From: Allocoleopsis franciscana PCC 7113
GTDB lineage: Bacteria; Cyanobacteriota; Cyanobacteriia; Cyanobacteriales; Coleofasciculaceae
DNA: 64,000 nt
Assembly: GCF_000317515.1 (NCBI RefSeq)
Contig: NC_019738.1
Span: 6,164,001 to 6,228,000, forward strand
Direction of reading: 5' to 3'
Below the pieces are notes generated by a model, which saw nothing but the letters and a program-made list of their open reading frames with translations, did not search any database and was not told the DNA's origin. Positions 52,244-60,040 of the stretch are shown here, piece by piece (position 1 is the stretch's first letter; each line of letters starts with the position of its first letter). A program made the translations under genes and the position numbers.

Positions 52244-54007
52244 GTGCTGTATCTAGCAGAAGTACAAAAGCAGAAAGGTGGCGGGCTACTGGGCGGCGGC
52301 GGGAAGACCGCACTCAAACTGCTGGCTTGTCAGCGAACTGACCAGAGTTGGAGTGCTGTGCCTGGTGACGAAGTCATTCCTGCCGAAGAAGCCAAAAACC
52401 TGAATGAAGGAGCCTTGGTACTTATTAACTTGGGTGGGAATCGACAAATCCAAGGAGAAATTGAGTTAGCTGGCTCACGCCTAGCGAGAGATTTGCAAAA
52501 CTTCTCTCGCCTGCTGGAAAAGGCGAAAAGCCAAGAAGAAGAAATTGAACAGTGGAAGCAGTCTTTGACTTATCAAAGTCAAGAGCTCAATCGCCGCGAA
52601 ATGGAGATGGAAGCGCGGATTGAGCAGATGCAATCCATGGAGGAAGACTTTGAGCGCGTCGAGCAGCAACGTCAAGAGGTTGAAACCGCCAAGGAAGAAG
52701 CGGCGAGACTTGCAGAGGAGTTTGAGCGCAGCCGTCAGGAGTTGGAAGGAGCGTGGGAACACCTACGGGGTGAACAACGACGCTTGGAGGAGCAAATTGC
52801 TCAACATGCACCAGGTTTAGATCCGAGCCAAGCCCATCTGATCCAAGAATTGCTAGAGCAGCTATCACAAGCCGTTGTGCCTACAGATACGGTGCGGGAA
52901 CAGCTCAATCTCTCGTTTGAAGTCCTCAACGCTCAGCAGGCGGAACTAGAGGAGGAGTGGCAGCAGTTGGAGCAACGACAAACGGAAGCGTCTGCTCGCC
53001 AAGCCGAGGTTGACCGCCAAGGTGAGGAATGCCAGCAACGCAAACAGGAGTTGCAGCAAGCGCAGAAGTCGTTGGAGGAGGCCAAAGCCGAGTTAAAGGT
53101 ACAGCAGAATGCTCTAGAGATTAAACAGGAGTCAGTCCATATGCTGAGCCTCCAGTTACGAACCCAAGGGGAGTTACACCAACAAGTGGCTCGTTTGGCG
53201 GCAACATCCGCAGATGTCAAGATTAGTCAGCGGGTTGACCTGGAAGCGCTGGAACAGATGCCCCTGGGGGAACTACAGGGAACTGTGCAGGGTTTGGAGC
53301 AAGACTTGGAAAAGCTGGTGCGCTTTGTCAATGACCAGGAAGAAGAGCTGACATTTCAACGCGAAGCGGTGGAAGAATTACACGAAAAGATTAAGTCAGC
53401 CAGTGAGTATGACCGCATCAGTATGGAAACGGAACTCGCCGAAGAGCAAGATCGTTACCAGATGCTAGATGAAACCCTAGTGGGTCAACGCCGAAATTTG
53501 CGAGAACGTGAAGAAATTCTCAATCAGCATCAGCGGGTATTGCGGCGTCGGCAAGGCATTTCCGATAGCAATGCCTCAGACAACCAGAAAATTGACCTGG
53601 GTCCAATTTTGACCCAGCTTGAAGCACAACGGCAACAACAGGAAGAAGACCTGCAAAAGTTAGAAAGTCAGATTGAGCAGATGCGCCGGAGCATCAATCA
53701 AGCGGAGGAGATGATTCGTCATCAGGCTGGTGAACAGGAGGTAAAACTCTCGGAACTGCAAAGTTTGGAGCAAAATTGGCACTCAGCGAGCGCTGCAGTC
53801 GCTCAAATTCGGGGTCAGGTGGAGAGTTATCAAGCCCTACTACAGCCAAAGCAAGAGGCCCTAAGTCAAATCCGGCAGAAATTAGAGGCGATCGCAGAGG
53901 CTCTGAATCAAATTCAGGAAACCGGTGACTATCAGCTACAGAGAATCGCACAGTTGCAGCAGACGATCAGTAGCTTAATTCAGTCACCCGAATTTGCCAC
54001 CTCTTGA
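52244..54007 (+). CDS. hmpF: HmpF-like coiled-coil pilus/motility protein
   Basis: The 587-residue protein starts at GTG 52244 (MLYLAEVQKQKGG...), with AGAGGA about nine bases upstream; an in-frame TTG at 52211 would add an unrelated 11 residues. The N-terminal domain (YLAEVQKQKGGGLLGGGGKTALKLLACQRTDQSWSAVPGDEV... GALVLINLGGNRQIQG) is that of HmpF, a pilus-associated motility protein of filamentous cyanobacteria. The rest is a long coiled coil (about 90-580) rich in Q, E and L. It is divergent from the hmp genes, which supports the call. It is thought to activate type IV pili in gliding hormogonia. Confidence 0.88.
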   Translation: MLYLAEVQKQKGGGLLGGGGKTALKLLACQRTDQSWSAVPGDEVIPAEEAKNLNEGALVLINLGGNRQIQGEIELAGSRLARDLQNFSRLLEKAKSQEEEIEQWKQSLTYQSQELNRREMEMEARIEQMQSMEEDFERVEQQRQEVETAKEEAARLAEEFERSRQELEGAWEHLRGEQRRLEEQIAQHAPGLDPSQAHLIQELLEQLSQAVVPTDTVREQLNLSFEVLNAQQAELEEEWQQLEQRQTEASARQAEVDRQGEECQQRKQELQQAQKSLEEAKAELKVQQNALEIKQESVHMLSLQLRTQGELHQQVARLAATSADVKISQRVDLEALEQMPLGELQGTVQGLEQDLEKLVRFVNDQEEELTFQREAVEELHEKIKSASEYDRISMETELAEEQDRYQMLDETLVGQRRNLREREEILNQHQRVLRRRQGISDSNASDNQKIDLGPILTQLEAQRQQQEEDLQKLESQIEQMRRSINQAEEMIRHQAGEQEVKLSELQSLEQNWHSASAAVAQIRGQVESYQALLQPKQEALSQIRQKLEAIAEALNQIQETGDYQLQRIAQLQQTISSLIQSPEFATS

Positions 54008-54043
54008 GGGGATTAAAGGTGACGCGATTTCAGACCCTAACCT

Positions 54044-55093
54044 TCAACCTTCACGCCCGTCAACTCGGTTATTGTCGCGAAGCACAATCCAGTCGCCTTC
54101 GACCACAGCAGTCATTCCTGCGGGAAAAGACGAAGTTTGAGAACGGTTAGGAGCCGTAATTAAGGCTGTCATTTCTTCAATTTGCTCAAAGCTGGGAGCG
54201 CCCTGTTGAACCATGACCAGAAATTGCCTGATCACGCGGCGTTGTAGAGCCAGAGAAGCTGGCTGTAAGACAAGGCGATTGATTCGTGGCGTCGCCTTTT
54301 GGCAAGGCTCAAACAGAGCCTCTTGTTCCTCACCATTGACAGGTGCCATCGCCTGCTGTCGTAGTTTTTGAGCCGCGTCTTCGAGATATGCTACATCTGC
54401 CCGAAGCAGTTCAGCGGTTTGGGATAAAGCCGTCTCCACCTGGGGATTGAAATGGCTTTTTAAATAGGGTATTAGCTCCTGTCGGATGCGATTACGTGCG
54501 TATTTGAGGTCTTGGTTGTAGGCATCTTCCCAAAGGGGTAGTTGGTGTTCTTGGCAGAATTGAAACGTCTCGGCACGGGTGACTTCCAGCAGGGGACGCA
54601 CAAGCTGTAGTCCTTGCACCAAGGGACGTTGCCAGGTAAGAGCTTGTAAACCATCGGCACCCGCACCTCGAATCAGGTTATAGAGGACGGTTTCCGCTCG
54701 ATCGCTCTTGGTGTGTCCTGTAACAACGTCCTGATAGCCCTCTGCTTGAGCTATTTCGCACAAGACTTGATATCGCCATCGTCGTGCCGCAGCCTCGCTG
54801 GTACCAAGCTCAGCAGCGGTTTTGAGATAAAAAGGAAGTGACCAGTTGTGAGCCAGTTGTTGAACATGAGTCACCAGCCCTTCATCCTTAGGCCAACGGT
54901 GATCGCAGTGAGCGATCGCAATCTGCCATCCCCACTTGGGTTGTAAATCCAAAAGCAATTTAGCTAAGCACAGAGAATCTTGTCCACCGGATACCGCAAT
55001 CAATATCCGCCGCTGCTGCGCCAATAAGTGTCTTTGCCGCAGCGTTTGGTGGACTCTGGCATGAAGTCGCGTCCAATTCGGACGGTTAGACAT
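54044..55093 (-). CDS. tilS: tRNA(Ile)-lysidine synthase
   Basis: The protein has 349 residues from ATG 55093 (MSNRPNWTRLHARV); the upstream in-frame TTG at 55108 is less likely. It carries the PP-loop ISGGQDSLCLAKLLLDL, IAHCDHRWPKDE, GHTKSDRAETVLYNLIRGAGADGLQAL, RPLLEVTRAETFQFC and NRIRQELIPYL, all typical of TilS. It changes C34 of tRNA-Ile(CAU) to lysidine so AUA can be read as Ile. It is essential in most bacteria. It is convergent with hmpF. Confidence 0.95.
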   Translation of the reverse strand: MSNRPNWTRLHARVHQTLRQRHLLAQQRRILIAVSGGQDSLCLAKLLLDLQPKWGWQIAIAHCDHRWPKDEGLVTHVQQLAHNWSLPFYLKTAAELGTSEAAARRWRYQVLCEIAQAEGYQDVVTGHTKSDRAETVLYNLIRGAGADGLQALTWQRPLVQGLQLVRPLLEVTRAETFQFCQEHQLPLWEDAYNQDLKYARNRIRQELIPYLKSHFNPQVETALSQTAELLRADVAYLEDAAQKLRQQAMAPVNGEEQEALFEPCQKATPRINRLVLQPASLALQRRVIRQFLVMVQQGAPSFEQIEEMTALITAPNRSQTSSFPAGMTAVVEGDWIVLRDNNRVDGREG

Positions 55094-55175
55094 TTTTAAA
55101 AGGCTCAAGGATGAAGTTTGAAGGATGAAGTGAAGAAATTTTTCATACTTTATCCTTTACTCATACGTCATGCTT

Positions 55176-56393
55176 TTACTGATTGTTTTGCCAACTCGGC
55201 TGGTTTATGTCTTGCCAAACATCATCGAGTAGCGAGTCAGTGCCCTCGTCATCTTCACTGTTGATCAAGGAAATCTCTTCAAATTGGAACTCGCCTCCGC
55301 CACTTGTAGAGGCTTCGCCGAAATCTAAATCATCATCGCTGTCTAGAGACATTTCGCCGAAATCTAAATCATCATCGCTGTCTGTAGACATTTCGCCGAA
55401 ATCTAGGAACTCATCAGAATTCGCTTGCGGTGATTCTACAAGTTCTAATTCTTGTTCAATACTTTCGGAAATTTGATCAAATTCGTCGTCTAGGTTTGAT
55501 TGCATCGGATCAGCCATACCGAATTCATCATCCAGGCTGGGAGACATCGGATCAGCTATACCGAATTCATCATCCAGACTTGGAGACATCGGATCAGCCA
55601 TACCGAATTCATCATCCAGACTTGGAGACATCTGATCCGTCATGTCGAATTCATCGCCCAGGCTGGGAGATATCTGATCCGTCATGTCGAATTCATCGTC
55701 CAGGCTGGGAGACATTGGGTCAGCGATACCGAATTCATCGTCCAGACTGAGAGACATTTGATCCGTCATGTCGAATTCATCATCTAGGCTTGACTGTATC
55801 TGGTCAGCCATATCGAATTCGCCATAGGAGACGGTTGTTGAGACTTCTTGTTCTATCTCGACATAGATGGCAGTCGGCTCTTCTTGCTCCAGTTCTTCCT
55901 CACTAGCTACTGGTGTTTCTAGAGCCAATTCCTCCGGCTCTGTCATGAAAGAGTCTTGCAGATCCAGCTCTGCTGCGCTAGCGGATGAAGCTTCTAGATC
56001 GAACTCATCCCCCAAGCCGATGGGTGATTCGTCGCCTGCTAGCGCATCCGACACGCTAGCAGGCGACTCTTTTACAGCAGAATCATCATCAAAGCTAGCG
56101 ATTGCCTGTTTATTCTCCTCCTGTGAGTCAAGAGGGCAAAATTCCAGGTTGATTCTTACCTTACCTTTTTGCCAGCCATTCGCCGTAAAACGCAAGACTT
56201 CGCAGGGAATACCCTCTTCACTAAACCAGCCATCCTTATCCTGAGTCCATCCCTGGATTCCGTATTCTAGCTGCGTCTTAATCGCTTCGGACAATTCACC
56301 CACTCGGAAGGTACGATGTCCGATCAGAATTTGAACAGATTCATCGACCGACAAAACTTCACCCGTAGCCAGTGGCTCAAACCGCTTATCCAC
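55176..56393 (-). CDS. KGK-domain protein with acidic 14-residue tandem repeats
   Basis: The 405-residue protein (GTG start) has an N-terminal KGK domain (residues 1-95: MDKRFEPLATGEVLSVDESVQILIGHRTFRVGELSEAIK...WQKGKVRINLEFCPL), which is nearly confined to cyanobacteria. The rest is acidic. About residues 195-310 hold eight 14-residue units of the form DEFGMADPMSPSLD, and residues about 325-370 have three 13-residue units DLDFGEMSxDSDD. The repeats are encoded by 42-bp and 39-bp DNA units (about 55495-55800 and 55315-55420). It is probably disordered. The function is unknown. Confidence 0.8.
   Translation of the reverse strand: MDKRFEPLATGEVLSVDESVQILIGHRTFRVGELSEAIKTQLEYGIQGWTQDKDGWFSEEGIPCEVLRFTANGWQKGKVRINLEFCPLDSQEENKQAIASFDDDSAVKESPASVSDALAGDESPIGLGDEFDLEASSASAAELDLQDSFMTEPEELALETPVASEEELEQEEPTAIYVEIEQEVSTTVSYGEFDMADQIQSSLDDEFDMTDQMSLSLDDEFGIADPMSPSLDDEFDMTDQISPSLGDEFDMTDQMSPSLDDEFGMADPMSPSLDDEFGIADPMSPSLDDEFGMADPMQSNLDDEFDQISESIEQELELVESPQANSDEFLDFGEMSTDSDDDLDFGEMSLDSDDDLDFGEASTSGGGEFQFEEISLINSEDDEGTDSLLDDVWQDINQPSWQNNQ
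55495..55800. repeat. 42-bp coding tandem repeat array (about 8 units)
   Basis: The units share GAATTCATC, CAGRCTKGGAGACAT and GATCAGC or GATCCGT blocks and encode DEFxxxDxMSPSLD on the minus strand. Two variants (DMTDQ and GM/GIADP) alternate irregularly, as expected after unequal crossover. Confidence 0.85.
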
Positions 56394-56510
56394 GCCGTTT
56401 TTCCCCGATTAACTTTGTAGTTTTTTCTTAAGTAGTAGTCAGGCAAGGGTTAACCGCTGGCATCTTTAGGCGCAATCTGCTTAGGAGCCGCCCCAAAGAA
56501 CGCTGAACGC

Positions 56511-57593
56511 CTAGAAAAACCAGCCATAGGAATGTAATCCTTTACCCAGCAGATTCACACCAAGATAGCAAATCCAGACTACTATAAATCCTGTTGCCGC
56601 TAAAATGGCCGGTCGCCGTCCTTGCCATCCACGGGTAATCCGAGCATGAAGATAGGCCGCAAACACTAACCAGGTAATTAATGCCCAGGTTTCCTTAGGG
56701 TCCCAACTCCAATAAGAACCCCAAGCCTCATTTGCCCATACCGCCCCAGCAATAATCCCGATGGTGAGTAAGGGAAAGCCCAATCCAATGACGCGATAGC
56801 TGATATTGTCGAGAGTATCGGCAAGGCTGAGGCGTACAGGGGAGAGAGTGGCAACCGTCGATATTTCTGCAACCGATGAGGCTGATGGGGTCGCTACATC
56901 GAGAACCGCTGTATTCACGGCACCCTTGTCGGCTTGCCAACTGTCTAAGGTTGGAGAATGATTGGCGATGACTGGGGTTTGGGGCTGTGGGTTTTCACCA
57001 TTACGTTGCAGTCGGTAAGAGGGACGAGCCGCTTGCTCATTCTTGGTGCGATAGCCACCCGTACCCACAGAACTGCCTCGAAGCTCGACGTTTTCACCAC
57101 GAGTCACAACCAAAAAGGCGATCGCCAACAGTGAACCCACCATCAGTGCGGCATAACTCAGCATCATCACGCTGACATGCATCATCAACCAATTGGATTT
57201 TAGAGCCGGAACCAGTGGCTCTGAGTGCTGCATTTCTGAGGGCAGTGTTAGGGCGGCAAATGCCGTGATACCCATCGCCACCGGTGCTGTAACAACGCCT
57301 ACCAATCGGCTGCGACTCATGTTTTCGGCAATCAGATGAATCGTGGTAATTCCCCAAGTCAGGAAAAACAGAGATTCATAGAGATTGCTCAAAGGAAAGT
57401 AACCAGCCTCTAGCCATCTGGCACCGAGTAAAGTGGCGATGCAGAGGTTAGCGATCGCCATCCCGGTTGTTGATAACACGGATAGATAGGGAATTGTCGG
57501 AAACGCTGCGCCGATCCAATACATCAACATCGTCACGAACAGGACGAGGAAGGACGTATTATCTAATTTGTTCTGGAGTTCAACCAGATCCAT
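56511..57593 (-). CDS. ccsA: CcsA/CcsB-family cytochrome c biogenesis protein (heme handling)
   Basis: The 360-residue membrane protein has the WWD heme-binding motif in [39 protein letters not shown] and conserved His residues ([41 protein letters not shown]). About eight membrane helices are visible, with a poorly conserved soluble loop between residues about 170 and 240. In System II it works with Ccs1/ResB to attach heme to c-type cytochromes. The partner is not in the window. Confidence 0.94.
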   Translation of the reverse strand: MDLVELQNKLDNTSFLVLFVTMLMYWIGAAFPTIPYLSVLSTTGMAIANLCIATLLGARWLEAGYFPLSNLYESLFFLTWGITTIHLIAENMSRSRLVGVVTAPVAMGITAFAALTLPSEMQHSEPLVPALKSNWLMMHVSVMMLSYAALMVGSLLAIAFLVVTRGENVELRGSSVGTGGYRTKNEQAARPSYRLQRNGENPQPQTPVIANHSPTLDSWQADKGAVNTAVLDVATPSASSVAEISTVATLSPVRLSLADTLDNISYRVIGLGFPLLTIGIIAGAVWANEAWGSYWSWDPKETWALITWLVFAAYLHARITRGWQGRRPAILAATGFIVVWICYLGVNLLGKGLHSYGWFF

Positions 57594-57683
57594 AAGGTGT
57601 TCTCTCTACTCAGTTTATGAAAATTCAATGATTGCCACGTCACTACTATCCTATCGGTTCCTTTCACCCTCAAGAAAGAGAAG

Positions 57684-57763
57684 TGGGGGAGCTGGGGCGT
57701 TGGGGAGCAGGGGAGCGGGGGAGCGGGGGCGCTGGGGCGCTGGGGAGCGGGGGAGTGGAGCCG
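57684..57763. repeat. G-rich GGGGAGC/GGGGCGC heptamer region
   Basis: This intergenic stretch between ccsA and the DUF3352 gene consists of near-tandem GGGGAGC, GGGGGAGC and GGGGCGCT units on the plus strand. Runs of four or five G make quadruplex formation possible. Confidence 0.85.
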
Positions 57764-57788
57764 AAGCTAAGCGTGAGCATGGGAGGGG

Positions 57789-59828
57789 TCAAGGCGATTG
57801 GCTGGGAGATGCCTCAGGGGTTGGCGGCAAAGAAGGGCTAATTGAAGGCGTCTGAGCTGTTGGCGATACAGAAGGACTGATGGAAGGGGCAGGGGATATC
57901 TGTGGCACAGATGGGCGGCTGGGGCGAGTCTGAGGGGCGGCTGGAGTACCTGGAATCTGAGAAGGGTTCTCAGGAATAGGAGTGGGGCTGGGGATTATAG
58001 CCGTTTTTAGCTGCACAGAAGGACTGATGGAAGGGGCAGGGGATATCTGTGGCACAGATGGGCGGCTGGGGCGAGTCTGAGGGGCGGCTGGAGTACCTGG
58101 AATCTGAGAAGGGTTCTCAGGAATAGGAGTGGGGCTGGGGATTATAGCCGTTTTTAGCTGCACAAATAGGTCAAAGCGGGTACTTTGTTTGTCACGAATC
58201 GCCCCCGTGAACCCGATCGCACGAATGGCCTTCGCCAACAGTTTTCGCTCCGGAGGTAGGATTTTTTGCAGGTTCAGATTACTGCTGTTGATGGTGCGAT
58301 CCACATCCAAAAAAAACTGACCATTATTGGGATTCGGCTGGGTTGGTACAGCTTGCTGAAATAGCGGAGTTTGAATCAGGGGCACTTGGGGTTCAGGCAG
58401 GATAGAATCGGCAATTGGTGCCCCTAGGGTTAAGAAGACGATGCTGCCCTCTAACCAGCCATGAGTCGCACTCACTCCCCCGTAGGGTGAGAGCCAACTA
58501 ACCACAGGTTGATTTCCCAGCTTTGTGGGTTCCACCTGAAATCCATAGCGAGTTGCCATTACTTGGTCGAGTTGCTTAAGGGTGGCTTCAGCACGGGCGC
58601 GATCGCGTGCTTCCAACATCAACACCACACCGGCTCCTAGTGGCGGAGAGGCTTGATTTTCGGGAAGGGTCAAACTTTCTGGAGAGGCCGGAATCAGAGC
58701 CAGAGAAAACTCATCTCCCATCCAAGGGAGTAGATCGTTCTCAAAATCTAAGCCTAAAAATCCCTTGAAAGCCGTATTCAAATTTTCGGGTGTAATCGGC
58801 AAAAGCGGATTCGACTCCGTCCCTTGGGCGAAATCCTCCCATAATTGTCTTAAATTACCCCCAGCCAGCATTAACAGCGTATCGGCTGGCAAGCGTCTGG
58901 GTAAACGTGGGGTTGTATTCTCAACATTGTACTTTTGAGTGCTATTGGGTTTCAGCCAAGAAATCCCCTGAAAACGCATCCCCTGGGATTCTAAAGTTAC
59001 CGTCGTCGCCACCCCCTGTATTTGTTGAGCCTCTGCCATTTTTTCCGGAGAGAGGTTACGCCCTGAATTCGCCGCGAGTACGGCTGAGAACACAGGCATA
59101 TTCAAATACAATTGGGCAAAGGGTTTAGTGCTATTAACTTTCGGCAATGCCTCCAAATACCCTGGCGTCGCAGCTACAGAGGAACCCCCTTTAGAGGTAT
59201 CAATGACCCGTTCCGTGATTTTAGGATTATTCGTAACGACCAAGAAACGCCCCAGCAAAGCGATGGAATAATTCTGGGCATTGCTTTTGTGAGTTTCTCT
59301 AATCGGAATGCCTTTGTAAGTTCGTTCAAAAAACTGCGTGGCTTTCTGAGACTTGGCTTTTTCCAATAGTTGCTGAGCCTGAGTGGGGCTTTGCATCGGC
59401 AATACAATCAGATCAGGAAGCAATGACCTGCCGAAGAGAGGTGCTTTCCCTGGAGAAGCTCCCGGCATGGGTGCCCTAGACTCCAGATAGGCAATCATGA
59501 CGGTTTTGCTCAACCCCGGTTGGATATCTCGCTCATAGTTATAGCCATTGGCTGTTATAAGATTATTTTGCAGTTGGGTGAGCTGTTGGTTCAGAGCCGC
59601 TTTCGTTTCCGGTGTGCCATAGAGCTGCAACTGCTGCCAGGGCGCTGCATCCGTAGAAATTGACGCTGTGAGCAGGGCGTCTTGGGGAATCAACTGGGAA
59701 CCGAGTGGGGCATCTCCCAGAACCGGTTTTCGCTGCACGAGCAGCCAGTAAGCGGTTACACCACCGCCGATGAGTAAGACTGCCGCACCCAATCCTAGCA
59801 GCAGCAACTGTTTATGTTTCTTCAGCAT
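57789..59828 (-). CDS. DUF3352-family protein with Pro/Ser-rich duplicated tail
   Basis: The 679-residue protein has an N-terminal membrane anchor (residues 10-30, LLLGLGAAVLLIGGGVTAYWLL) and a long globular domain (DAPLGSQLIPQDALLTASISTDAAPWQQLQ... PWMGDEFSLALIP... VVLMLEARDRARAEATLKQLD) matching DUF3352, of unknown function. The C-terminal 150 residues are Pro/Ser-rich. Within them a 49-residue segment beginning VQLKTAIIPSPTPIPEN occurs twice in direct succession, encoded by an exact 147-bp tandem duplication. The start lies 212 bp from a divergent TPR-CHAT gene. Confidence 0.82.
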   Translation of the reverse strand: MLKKHKQLLLLGLGAAVLLIGGGVTAYWLLVQRKPVLGDAPLGSQLIPQDALLTASISTDAAPWQQLQLYGTPETKAALNQQLTQLQNNLITANGYNYERDIQPGLSKTVMIAYLESRAPMPGASPGKAPLFGRSLLPDLIVLPMQSPTQAQQLLEKAKSQKATQFFERTYKGIPIRETHKSNAQNYSIALLGRFLVVTNNPKITERVIDTSKGGSSVAATPGYLEALPKVNSTKPFAQLYLNMPVFSAVLAANSGRNLSPEKMAEAQQIQGVATTVTLESQGMRFQGISWLKPNSTQKYNVENTTPRLPRRLPADTLLMLAGGNLRQLWEDFAQGTESNPLLPITPENLNTAFKGFLGLDFENDLLPWMGDEFSLALIPASPESLTLPENQASPPLGAGVVLMLEARDRARAEATLKQLDQVMATRYGFQVEPTKLGNQPVVSWLSPYGGVSATHGWLEGSIVFLTLGAPIADSILPEPQVPLIQTPLFQQAVPTQPNPNNGQFFLDVDRTINSSNLNLQKILPPERKLLAKAIRAIGFTGAIRDKQSTRFDLFVQLKTAIIPSPTPIPENPSQIPGTPAAPQTRPSRPSVPQISPAPSISPSVQLKTAIIPSPTPIPENPSQIPGTPAAPQTRPSRPSVPQISPAPSISPSVSPTAQTPSISPSLPPTPEASPSQSP
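57871..58164. repeat. Perfect 147-bp tandem duplication within DUF3352 gene
   Basis: Copy 1 (57871-58017) and copy 2 (58018-58164) appear identical base for base when read against each other, so the duplication is recent. The period is 49 codons, so the frame is kept. Confidence 0.88.
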
Positions 59829-60040
59829 GAATGAGAGCTTTAATAGGCAGTGCCATTGCCAATTTACCAGTGGATAGCACTAAATGTTTGCGGAATTCAA
59901 ACGAAGGAGCTAGGGTGTCGAGACTGGGGACTAGATCATGCAAAATGTTCCGTTTCAATTAAACAGCTATCAAGTCTTTGTCTAAGCTCTCAAGGGTCAG
60001 AAATATAATCTTATTGACCTGCTAGCTCCAAAAGGCGGAT

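Noticed and set aside
55430-55787. Plus-strand ORFs with HRISHTEFIIQ-type repeats
   Set aside because: They are reverse-strand shadows of the 42-bp repeats in the KGK protein gene.
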